From Helichrysum umbraculigerum (taxonomy: Eukaryota > Streptophyta > Magnoliopsida > Asterales > Asteraceae): DNA of 64,000 bases. The DNA lies in NCBI GenBank assembly GCA_949592205.1, contig CATIUR010000012.1, positions 1,574,501-1,638,500 of the forward strand, written 5' to 3'. How positions within the stretch are numbered: the first letter of the stretch is position 1; each line of letters begins with the position of its first letter. The notes beneath the pieces were generated by a model. That model was not told where the DNA came from. It made no database searches and worked only from the letters and a program-made list of their open reading frames with translations. This document shows, one piece after another, positions 32,772 through 43,597 of this stretch. The position numbers were made by a program, and so were the translations under genes.

Positions 32772-35449
32772 TGTCGCACCCCCGATTTCACTGTTTAGCG
32801 GAAGCAATCATTGGGCGCGACTAATCAAGTAATCAAGCACAAAGGTAAAGCAAACGACTCTATATGAGACATTTTGTTACATTGTTAAGTTACAAGTTTA
32901 CATCATTACGAGTTCGCATAGATAAGATATTGAGATTCTAATACATAACCGTATTACAAAAGATAATGTAAGAAATTCTTCATGTGTGTCTAATGCGTGC
33001 GACTCGAACTAGCTAGCATATCCTGCGGGTAACCCTACTGTCGCCGAGCACCTGAGAATACAACACTAAAAGATCAACCAAAAGGTTGGTGAATCTCACA
33101 GGTTTAATAGTAAAACATGTTATGATACACAAGATTTTTCCGATAGTTGGTAACCGAGTAAGTAAATAAACAAATTAATGTTTCCGATTTGCCATGTCAT
33201 GAGCCCACGGGTCGAAGCCTAACCCGAATACTGCCTCCCGGAGGTGTCTAATCCGAAACACCTTTATGATAAATACTAAAGTGCATGTTTGACGTGGTTG
33301 TAGCTAGCAACCCGGACGGGGACGTCACTCCCATAATAGATCTTTTCTTTAGTACTCACGCCTTTACAGTTAACGAACCGTGTGTGATGGGGACTTTTAC
33401 CGGATCATAAAAACAACTCATGTAATAACCGAATAACCTAATTAAATAACTGATTTAACTAACCGAATATTTGTGATCACGAAAAACAATTATGTATTGC
33501 ATCTCACCCCGAAGTTTAAAACAGTAAAACAGTAAAAAAAAAATGGGGCTGTAAAACTCACATGAGTTTAGCAAGTAGGAAGCAAGTAATCAAATAAGCA
33601 TGCAATGTGTGTTCCCAAACTGCAACCTTCTAACGTTCTAAACATATAAGGTTGTGTGTAAGTAGATGTCTTAAAAGACCATCTATGTAAGTGGATGGTT
33701 AATGTCCACTTAATCTATTTGTGTAGGTGGAGGGTTAATGTCCACCTATGCTAGTTTACTCAACTAGTATGTCCAAGTAAGTTGTTTATTAAAAATATAT
33801 ATGACCCGAAACTTTCCCCAAACTCTTAAATATGTTCATAAGCTTTAAAAAGTTGATTTTTCCACTTTTAGCAAGTTTACAAGTGTTGGTTTAATCCTAC
33901 ATGTAAAATCAGTCTATTATGTCGTTTTCCAGAAAATGCACCTGATTGTCGAATTTATTAAAAATACTTATGTTCATGAATCAAATAAGGCAAAAAATCA
34001 CAGGTGTTCCACAATATGTCAGTCATTTTATGTAATTTTTTCAGGATTTATGGAGGAGTCCAACTATTTTTAATATTTATTTTTGTCTTCTGAGGTCAGG
34101 TTTGGACACGTGCATGAAGTCGTAATTTCTGGGCAAAATCCATAGGTTTCCAGAAAAAGTGGTCAACACGACATTTTGTATACAATAAAATTTATAAACT
34201 TTTGTGGTGGTTTCAAGTCATTTGGAGCCGTGTAGCTCGAGATATGATCAAAACCATACGGCTAAAGTTTCTACTTCACTGGACTGATTACCTATGTGTT
34301 CTCATAAAAACTATCAAAAATAGTAAACGAGCTCAGAAAAATATGAGGCTAGTGGGGTTGGAAAGCTTACTTCTTGAAATTGATTTTTGACTATAAAAAC
34401 GTCCATTTTCATGAAGAAACAATTTTTATAAAAATCATTGAAGTAGACAAAACTTTCTGGACAGAAAGTTTTTCTTACATTTTGTTGATTTCAAGTTATG
34501 AAAAATGGTTTTTGAGCATGGTTTTGATTATAATCTTGTTGAGTGAACATTGTAACATGTTATAAGATAGATGATGAGAAGAAATGACCCTTACAATGGG
34601 AGTAATGAAGAAAGTATGGCATAAAATGAATGAGTAGTTCTCGGTGTCTTGATTTCTTGTAAAATGATAGTGAATTTATTGGTGGTTGTGGTGATCTTGT
34701 GGTGGATTATGGTGGTGAAAGAGGGCTGAGATCTCTGGATTTTTAGAGTGGGAAAAAGTGAAGAGAGAAGTTAGAGAAAAGAGGTGGAGGTGGAGTGATT
34801 GAATGAGGAGTTGCATGAGGAGTTAGTAGTTTAGGGATAAAGAAGTAATCATGAGAATTTGCATGAACCATGAGAGGGTGGAAGGGGTGGTGGCCGGCCC
34901 CACAATGGGCCCCACCAGATTTTGTGTGATTTTAATCTCCGTTTTCATGCTGTGTTAGGTTCAGTGTTCGTTTGTTCGTTATTTCGTTAAACCGTTAAAT
35001 CACGTAACATTTTCTTGTGTTTTTTAATTCGTAATATAATTGGGATTATTTTTCATTGAAGTATTGTTAAAATACTTTATTTTTAGTTGTCAAAATATTT
35101 ATTGACTTTCGTTTGGTTGCCGAATTCGATTCGCGTGTTTTCATTGTGTTTGAGACGTTTTAGCCAAAACGTCTAGGTTTTTCTTGTATTATTTCCACAA
35201 AATAATAATATATGATAAATAACTTTTAAAAATAGATTCAAGTTATTTATAGAAATATTTTCACCAACATCGTATAATTAGTCGGACTCCGTCCGGTTGT
35301 TTCGCGTAATTACAATTAAACACGTAATCAAGTAAGTGTATATTCAAATTTACAAGTAATTACAAATATTTAGCCTAATACAAACTAAATACAAGTAATT
35401 AGGGTTTCCAGTTAGGTTTAACAGTTAACCTAAATCATCGGGTGTCACA
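32772..35449 (-). mobile_element. LTR 'B', 5' LTR of the middle Tekay element (2.68 kb)
   Basis: It runs from TGTCGCACCCCCG (32772) to GGGTGTCACA (35449) with TG...CA ends. The primer site is on its left, so the element runs leftward on the minus strand. Its right flank GTAGT would be the target duplication, but no matching copy is found at the other end. Segments match LTR A (for example 34200-34470 against 1680-1950), with substantial divergence by eye. It could be the 5' partner of A in an old, now split element, or a separate insertion of the same family. Confidence 0.78.
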
Positions 35450-36621
35450 GTAGTAGTTGCAAAAGTGTTACTTATTTAGAAGTTTTATGTTTAGTTTTTA
35501 GTGTTAAATATGTGATATTTCGTTTTAAGTTGGTTTTGATTTTGTTTGACAGTCTATTATATGTATTTGTGTGTTTTTGTTTGAATTTGAGGATTGGTAA
35601 CACATGCATTAGCTACGTTTAGTATTTTTTGGTAGAATATGAATATGATGTTTTGGGGTTGAATGTGATGATTTTTCTATTTCGGTAAAGTTCGTTTATA
35701 TGGAATGTTTATGATTATCTTACTGTCAAATGTAGTACTGTAATGCACTGATGTATCATATGTGTTACTAGACTGTTATTTACATTTGCACTCTAATGTA
35801 TGTTTTTCAAGGTATCACATATGTTACTACACTGTATTGATACCTCGTAGTTTGAGATGACTGTTATTTTTTGATACCTAGAAACAATAGTATGTGTATT
35901 CAAATTTATCTATTTATGTATATGTATTCATGTTTATCTATTCATAGTATCACATGTGGTATTATATTGTATTGATACCTCATATTTTTAAATTTATTTT
36001 AAATTCATAGCTGTTGAAGAATCTATGAAGTCGAAGGCTGATTAGGCACGGAAGAAGGAAGTTATGGCTGATGAGGTCGCGAAGTGAAGAGTTTACTAGT
36101 AAAGATCTTGTTAAGGAGTAGGATGTAGTTCCACTATCACATGTGTTACTCATACTACTAGTATTTTGAATTATAATATTTCAAAACAGTTTCCTTAGAT
36201 CATTTGTAATGATGTACAACACTGTTTTAGCTTATGCTTTTTAATTGCTTATGTTTTTTATTTTAATCAAAGGTTGTTGATAATTCGAGTTTGTTTTTAA
36301 TTTTTGGGATTGTTTTACTAACACTTGTGATACATAAAGTAGTTACAATTGAAAGTTAAAGAAAGTGTTACATATCTCAAAAAGAAGTAAGTCTTGAATA
36401 AAATGTCACAGAGACTATTTTAGAAAACTAATATTTCGGATCACGTTATCGAGTAGCATTTGTTTTTAAGACAGTATGTTTATGCTATAATCAAATCAGA
36501 TGTGTTCGCTACTGTGTACTTATATTTTTTTGGTTATAATGCCATTTTGTTTTGGATCCATTTTAGTTTTTGCTAAATTGTTTGCAAGTTATTTTTTCAT
36601 TAGACGATGTGATGCTTACTA

Positions 36622-36800
36622 CTAGTAACACATGTGTTACCAAACAGTAACACATGTGTTATCAGTCGCTAGCACATGTGTTACTAAACACTAACACATG
36701 TGTTACTGCATAGCAATTCATGAGCTGTAAGTTTTTTCTCAGCTGTTTTTGATGATTTTTAAAGCACAGTTGAAACACACATGTGTTACCTACCACTAAC
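36622..36800. repeat. Palindromic AACACATGTGTT array, left part
   Basis: Six or more copies of ACTAACACATGTGTTAC or close variants are spaced about 20-24 bases apart. Each core is a palindrome. The array is cut by solo LTR F at 36806 and resumes at 38908. Confidence 0.8.
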
Positions 36801-36805
36801 ACTTG

Positions 36806-38907
36806 TATAACACCCCAAAATTTACAACTGTTTTTTTTTTTTTTTTTTAACAATGCGGAAGCTCAAGTCCCAAAACATATATATACAGAAAATGACATAT
36901 CGTCATCTTCCATTACCTAAGTTCTAAGTATTGATTATTACCGTTTACAAAACAATCCTTTATATCCTGGGCATTATATAATCACACATTTTAAACTGTA
37001 TTAATAATAATCAGAGTAATCCCAGTCAAACATTCTTCAGTTACTCCTTGACCCGCCCATAACAATAGATATTACCTGCAAGGAGTAAACAACGAGGGAT
37101 TAGCACGAAGCTAAGTGAGTTAACTCATCACTAACAATACAACTTAGTTTAACACTATGAGTTCACCACATTTAACACTTTGACTCAACATCACCAGAGG
37201 ATCGGTGGCCCTTGTGGCGCCCTCAGCCGCGGTGGCCCACCAAGCGACACTTACACCAACTGCAGGCCAATACAGCGGTTAACCGATAACCGTTTGTTAC
37301 CTTTAGTCAACACAAGCCTTACTTACAACGAATGTTCACAACCCTTGTGTTGACTAACCTGTAACAACACAGTCCAACATAGTTGACCTCTATTAACACA
37401 GTTACCAATAGGTCACTTAACACTTAACACTTTAACACTTTAACACAATTCAACTTAACACAGGAATAACACTTAACACTTGAAGTAACCACAATAGTGA
37501 TCACTAAATTATAGTGAGAGATCAAAGTCCACTCACCGACTACCATAGTCGCCCACTCAGTAGTCTAATATCACTGAGTCTTCTCCATATCTGGAAATAC
37601 AACAAAATACACAAGTCAGTTACTTGTATCAAATCTACATAACATTACTCCAATAGATTTATATCAACAATCTCAATTCATGTGTATTATCACAATCATC
37701 ACAAACATCAAGTTTCATACTTCTTGAATTGTTGCTTAATCATGATTAGATATCATGTTAACCACTTTTCAACTATATATCAATTTAGTTGTCACTTGTA
37801 GTAACTTCACATAATTCATTCCACTAATATGAATTATCACTATTAACTTCATTAGTTCATCATCACTATCAAATTTATGATCATAGAATCACATTATCAC
37901 GTTAATCCACCTCAACTATAGTTAACCAATATAATTAAGCTATTAACCTCATATATTAAGAATTCTCTATTTATCTCTTTCATTATTCCATTACTAACTC
38001 ATGATCATCATCATAATCATCTTAGCTTCAATGAATAAAACTTCATATACTAGTTCATCTTTCACTAATACACTATAACAACCTCTTGTTATTATAAATC
38101 AAGGTAATTAACACCTAATCATCACACTTTCACAAATTCCACTTGAATTATAATCACACAACTTGATTAATTCATTATTAGGTTAGATTAAAGCTACTAA
38201 CCTTCATACTAACACATATTAACACCATTACAACTAATATCAATCATTAATTTATAATAATCACCATTAACCCATCAAAATCATCAAATTTCTTATAAAA
38301 CTCATGAACCCTAATTCAAACCTATAACTTAAGCATGAATCATGTTAGATATCAACAACAATAAGCTTAACTAACATCAATTTCACATAATCAAAGCTTA
38401 ATTTTGAATTATCACCAAGAACATCAAAAACCCCCAATTTCTAGGGTTTAAAATTGAAGATTTAGAGACTTACTAGTAGCATAGAAGGATTAGGAGATGA
38501 TTATCTATCCACTTGAAGCTTAAATCCGAATTTGTGATCTTCACTTTTGATTATTTCTTCATGTTTTTGTAGATTTAGGTTTATATGTGTGTGTATATGT
38601 TAATACGTACGTATGTATGTATATGTGGAAATAAAACCCGATCCATCATATATAATATACCATATAGTGTTAGTTTTCATTCCCCGTATTTATTATTGTC
38701 TGGAACTTAAAATCATTTGCGAGGAAAACTATTTTATTTTACCGTCAACTAAATAAATTTAAAACAATCAATATTTCACTAGCCACAATATTTCCTGAGG
38801 CTTATCGACCTATTAATTTTACAATCAAACACAATAATAATTTTAAATCGCATTTGAAATTTACAGAAAATACCTATTACTTCTAGGCCCAATTTGAGGA
38901 TGTTACA
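36806..38907 (-). mobile_element. Solo LTR 'F', Tekay-like (2.1 kb)
   Basis: It runs from TATAACACCCCAAAA (36806) to GAGGATGTTACA (38907) with the 5 bp duplication ACTTG at 36801-36805 and 38908-38912. The first dinucleotide is TA where TG is expected, a single substitution. Orientation is minus by comparison with the GCGGAAGC end of LTR C. There is a T-run at 36829-36849. No internal sequence remains, so it is a solo LTR. No coding sequence is visible; the 37600-38450 part is very AT-rich. Confidence 0.85.
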
Positions 38908-39475
38908 ACTTGTGTTACCAACTACTAACACATGTGTTCCCTACCACTAACACTTGTGTTATCAACTACTAACGCATGTGTTACCTACCACTAACACTTG
39001 TGTTACCTACCACTAACACTTATTTTATGGAACACTAACACATGTGTTACAGAATACTAATACATATGTTACCTACCACTAACACTTATGTTACCTAACA
39101 CTAACACTTGTGTTACGGAACACTAACTCATATGTCACATGTCTAAAAGTAACGTATTCTTGATAGTCATAGTAACACATATAGTACCAAGGAAACTAAT
39201 ACATGTGTTATAGGTGTTAGTACACGTTTTACTATCTACTAACACATGTGTTACAGAACACTAACACATGTGTTACCAATCAAAAACACGATTCACATGT
39301 TTAAAAAGTAACTTTGATAGTCATAGTAACATATATGGTACTAAACAAAAGTAAAACATATGTTAATGGAGTTAGCACACGTGTTATCACCTACTAACAT
39401 ATGTGTTACCAATCACTAACACATTTATTACTAACCGCTAACACATGTGTTACCAATCATACAATCTGCAATTTT
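38908..39475. repeat. Palindromic AACACATGTGTT array, right part
   Basis: About twenty copies of ACTAACACATGTGTTACC-like units occur with spacing near 21-24 bases at 38913-39135, then more loosely to 39475. Variants include AACACTTGTGTTA, TAATACATATGTTAC and AACACGTGTTA. Another set lies at 40055-40230. The array brackets the FAR1-like fragment and continues that interrupted by LTR F. Confidence 0.8.
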
Positions 39476-39649
39476 TAACAATACATATGTAAACAACATA
39501 GCAGAAACAAGTACTACATCTCGCATATGAATACTAACAAATTTCAATAATAATACTAAGATAATAAAAAAAATAGTTTTCCAGCAATCATGTTAAAGTT
39601 TAATTGAAAATGAAACAACTAGTCAATTTATATAATCTAAAAATCACTG

Positions 39650-40030
39650 TCCACTTTGCATCCGTTCTTCTGCTATCTTCCTCGCCTCTGCTTCCGCTTT
39701 TTCCCTTGCTTTAGCTTCTGTTTTTGCCTTAGTATCTGCCTTCTTTCTGTCACACGTCCGACTGTTATGGCCTCTTTCTCTTTGTCCACACTTTTCACAT
39801 TTATTTATCTTCTTTGCGGCATCTTTATTGCTTTTTCCTTTGAGCTCATCTTTGGAAAATCAGATTCTTGGTCCATCTTCTTAAAATGTACCGGCTTGGT
39901 ATCTCCTCAATGTTACGGTTTTTGAACACACAAAAAATGGGCCTACATAAGAATCCACCCCTAGTGAACTTTTTGCAGTTACACTCCACGGATCCATCCT
40001 TTAACACGTAAAGCACCTTAATTCAAATAA
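39650..40030 (-). pseudogene. FAR1/FHY3-type (MULE-derived) SWIM and zinc-knuckle fragment
   Basis: Minus-strand translation from about 40025 gives VLKDGSVECNCKKFTRGGFL followed by CRPIFCVFKNRNIEEIPSRY and ILRRW. This is the SWIM zinc finger region of FAR1-related/MULE transposase-like proteins. The family pattern is Cys-x-Cys...Cys-x-His; here the final His position reads Pro (CRPIF). After a stop and a frame change, CEKCGQRERGHNSRTC (39802-39755) is a CCHC zinc knuckle, followed by an Ala/Lys/Glu-rich coiled tail to 39650. FAR1 relatives are DNA-binding factors in light signalling, or transposases. Upstream exons are not seen; Copia J begins at 40268. It is a broken fragment, either of a MULE or of a host FRS gene. 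Confidence 0.7.
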
Positions 40031-40267
40031 ATCAAAAGAGAGGTAGTAGTTAGTATCACATGTGTAAATAGTTAGTATCACATGTGTTATTAGGCAGTAT
40101 CACATGTGTTGCTGATATGTAAGACACGTGATAGCATCTTTAACACGTGTTAGACATCACTATCACATCTGTTAGTAATAACAAAATTACTTAATCACAT
40201 TTTTTTAACTTCTATTAAGATTAACACATGTGTTACCAGTTAGAGTATAGCATACAGATAATCAAAT

Positions 40268-40928
40268 TGTCACACAATTGCGGAAGCGAATAATCACGTA
40301 TATATAATTAGTTAAGAAAAGAATCATGTACCTTTTAGCAGAGCTCCAGATAAACTATTAAGGTTTAAAGTAAAACCTCTCTACGATCGCACACACGACA
40401 ACAACTCAATAGGTATGCTAGTACGACGTTCACAATACTCACAACACTTGTGCTTTTCTTCTTTGGTCGAACCACACAAGAACCGATCTTCGTTAGGGTT
40501 GAAAATCATAAAACCCTACCTTTCTAGCTCCAAAGTCGAACTTTAATTCGTACCCTTAACCCTTAAGTCGAATTAAGCTTTCTGAAAACGTATGGTTTAA
40601 GGCTGGGATTTGAGCTCTATTTATACTTGCTGAAACCGACCTCCAACCGCCGGTTGGGTTGGCTTTTGACCCAAGTATCCGTTTTCAGATCCAAGTGATC
40701 CACCGCCTTCCATACATCCAACCGTCGGTTGATCTGGTTTCCAGAATCATCTTTTAATATTAAACGTACAATTAACCTTTAATAACGTTTATTTGTGAAC
40801 GTATTAATTAATATATCTCACATATATATTAACCAATTATATTGAGCATAAGTGTCAATACGTGTGACCCCGTAGGCTTAAACACTTTCTGGACATGCGT
40901 TTATTTATTACGTGGTCATATCCCAACA
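40268..40928 (-). mobile_element. 3' LTR of Copia element J (661 bp)
   Basis: It runs from TGTCACACAATTG (40268) to CATATCCCAACA (40928), so the minus strand starts TGTTGGGATATG and ends TGTGACA. TATAAATAG is at 40625-40617. Upstream of it are two palindromic cores, CCAACCGCCGG at 40643 and CCAACCGTCGG at 40718. A matching 5' LTR was not found on the right; it is lost or outside the window. Confidence 0.8.
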
Positions 40929-41819
40929 GCTCCCACTTGAGCATGTCATTAATAAAAGCAATGACATTGGTAAACGTCTAGCAACACGCCAATGCCCCCA
41001 GAAATGTTTAAGTATAGTTTCTTAAAATATATTATAGTTTCTCAAAGTATAATATAGTTTCTTAAAGTATAATCAAGCTTCTCAAGAAAATGATATTAGT
41101 CTTTACTATCCCTTTGTTTCAGATACCTTGTTAACTATGGATATGGATCAATGTCACTCCATAAGTTAACGATTCTCTTTCTCACTTCTATAATCAATTA
41201 AGATTACCAAATCAATCTAGACACATCTGAATTTCATTTGGGTATAGCCATACACACATCTTAATTAATTCTAATGAGGGGCCCAGTGGTATCATACTTC
41301 AATGGCTAATTGAAGGAACAAATCCTATCTTGACTACACGTGTCAGTCATGTACTTCACTACACTTCTGAAAATAGCCCTTTATTACCACCTTATTCAGG
41401 ATAGCTAGAACTATATCAAGAAGATGCAATCCATACATGCAAGACCTACTTGCATCTCAAGTCTAAGGATAAGTAAAGCAACCATTTACATGTTTCACTT
41501 GATGACGCCGATCCATAAAGTGATAACTTGTCAGTTGGGGTAGTCCGATATGCATCTCATGGATATCATGTGAGTTTGGTGGGACCATCCATACCAATCA
41601 CTCAAATTTATCTTAGTTTAACTATATTCCCATATAGTTAATCGATAATGGACATTTTAGAATAATTTAAGAATTATTCAAGGATTTAAACATGCAAATA
41701 TAGGATACAATTAATTATCAAATGAAAACAAATATACCAGGTACTTTAATTCATTTATTAGATAATAATTGTCTAACATCCTTTATCCAAATACTAAAAC
41801 ACAGAGTTACATGAAATAA
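40929..41819 (-). mobile_element. Polypurine tract and 3' noncoding region of Copia J
   Basis: Next to the LTR the minus strand reads TCAAGTGGGAGC (40940-40929), the polypurine tract. The remaining about 880 bases up to RNase H carry no reading frame and no repeat that I can name. The adjacent stretch near 40945-40970 is AT-rich and self-complementary (CATGTCATTAATAAAAGCAA). Confidence 0.7.
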
Positions 41820-42056
41820 CTAGCATAACGAAGTCCTATGCCCTCGGCATGTTGACTAAGCTTTCCCTTAGGTAAAGCCTTCACAAATAGATCAGCTAGA
41901 TTATCATCTGTGTGAACTTTGAGTACATTGACTTCACCTAATTCGATCTGCTTTCGAACATAGTGAAATCTTCTAGGATAATGTCTGGCCCCATTCTTAA
42001 CTCCAGGTTCATTGGCAATTATAATTGCTCATGAGTTATCGCAGTATAACTCCATG
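41820..42056 (-). pseudogene. RNase H C-terminal part of Copia J, cut by insertion of K
   Basis: Minus-strand translation from 42056 gives MELYCDNS, then a stop, then IIIANEPGVKNGARHYPRRF, HYVRKQIELGEVNVLKVHTD and DNLADLFVKALP. These are the conserved end of Copia RNase H (DNS and DxxAD motifs). The domain is cut by element K and resumes at 59177; the target duplication GGGTT at 42057-42061 and 59177-59181 marks the break. The enzyme would degrade element RNA after reverse transcription. The in-frame stop shows it is inactive. Confidence 0.85.
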
Positions 42057-42061
42057 GGGTT

Positions 42062-43597
42062 TGATATCGCTCATTTTGCATATGTAAATATCTCGTGATA
42101 TCATCTATTTTGCATTGGTTTCTAGTAAATTTTGTGAACTTTCGGTACTTAATTAGCTTGAATTGATTTCTAGGGGTCAATATTGAAGAATCGTAGTTTG
42201 AATTGCATTTTGGTAAATATTCGAGCATGTGTGAAATATGTTGAAGTGTTGAGCTAGAATGCTGGTCTGCTGGAATCTGGCTTGAAGCCGCCGGCTTGGG
42301 GAGAGTAGCCGCCGGGTCCTATGTTTCTGGAGAAGCCGGCCGGTCAATAAACCAAGCCGGCGGGTTAGATGTTTGAGCCGCCGGGTGATTGGGGCTAGCC
42401 ACCGCGTGATTTAACTTTTCCACCACTTTTTGGTAACAGAAGCATTCGTCCTCATGAAGCCTTCGAAAGCCGGCGGGTTAGATGTTTGAGCCGCTGGGTA
42501 TGTTTAAATGCCCAACCAGCCGTGTTGGCTAAACAAGCAACCGGTTCCTCTATTTCAAAAGAACCCGCCGGGTACTTATGCAAACCCGCCGGGTAGGTTG
42601 GGCGGCAGACCACTTTTTGGCTAGAAAAGCACTTTTCACTTTTGGATCTCACCAACTTTTTCTCTATCAAAAAACACACACGAACTCAGCTACTATTTTG
42701 GCGATTTTTAGGTTTTGGAAGCCTTTTTCCACATTCTTGAAGATTTCCCTTAATTTAGCATCTCTCGGTTACAAACAATCATCATCCCGACATTGTAAGA
42801 ACTCGGTTTGCATTTTTATCCAAATATAATCATGTTTTCCTTGATTTCTTTGATGTTTTGTGTGTATGATGATATGATTATGGTGGTTGGCTAGATTTTG
42901 TTATACTTGCTTGGATGAACTAGTTAGTGACTAGGGGTGTTATATTTGGTGTGAGTTTATGCTAGGAGTTTAAGATTCATCCATAAATTTGTATGTAACT
43001 AGTTGATTTGGTTTAACTTGTCGGTATTTTGACTAAAAAACTATAGCGAATGTTTGTTGTTTAATAAAAATACTTGTCATTTGTATGAAATGTATGAATG
43101 AATCTATTTTCGCGAATGTGAAAATTATTACAAGTAAAGCTAGTTAACTAGTATGATATGAGTTAGCGAATTTGGCGAATGTCTTTCGTTTGGATGAATT
43201 ATAAACTCTTTTAACTTGAACTTGTGTTTAATCAACTACTTGTGTATTTGAGCTTAATGTCAACGAATTAACTTGTTTGGTGATTTGCTAATAGATATAG
43301 CGAACGTTTTCTATCTAGTAAATTATTATCGACTTTTTGTCTATGAATGGTTAAACTTCATTGCGGATGTAGTTTTGGAATAGGTTAATCAAATTAAGTT
43401 CAAATGTGCAAGTGGGGTAACCATGGCGAACGTCCGTTACTTGATTAAATCATTTGTTTGTGAGTTGAAGTTTGGCTTTAGGTGATGGCGAACGCTAAGC
43501 CTAAGTTTGATTGAAATTCACTTTTGCATAAAATAAACCGGTTTTAACTTCAACACCCCGAAATCATTAACGACCTAATCCAAGCAAGTATAGTTTT
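42062..43597 (+). mobile_element. 5' LTR of element K, first part
   Basis: It starts TGATATCGCTC and is collinear with 57351 onward. It is interrupted at 43598 by solo LTR E and resumes at 46000. Reading frames within it (42019-42829) match those of the 3' LTR only because the LTRs are copies. A GC-rich array lies at 42285-42595. Confidence 0.93.
42285..42595 (+). promoter_or_regulatory. CCCGCCGGGT palindromic array in 5' LTR of K
   Basis: About ten copies of a CCCGCCGGGT-type core (also GCCGGCGGGT, AACCGGTT) are embedded in AT-rich spacers. Two adjacent cores at 42564 and 42585 are exactly 21 bp apart; others deviate. The copy number differs from the 3' LTR (57574-57868), where three cores at 57816, 57837 and 57858 keep the 21 bp step. 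I do not see a clear TATA box after it. The place in the LTR corresponds to U3. Confidence 0.65.

Larger units (their letters stand above)
35450..40267. other. AT-rich region with dispersed AACACATGTGTT motifs, no intact gene
   Basis: Apart from LTR F and the FAR1-like fragment I see no feature-length coding sequence. Copies of ACACATGTGTTA and variants (ATCACATGTGTTAC, AACACTTGTGTTAC) occur from about 35590 to 40240 in both directions, some scattered and some in dense arrays. Around 36008-36090 the plus strand has a short Lys/Ala/Glu-rich reading (MKSKAD, ARKKEVMADEVAK) with stops, possibly a decayed coding end. Copia element J begins at 40268. The region may be one old transposon or a decayed gene neighbourhood. 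Confidence 0.5.
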
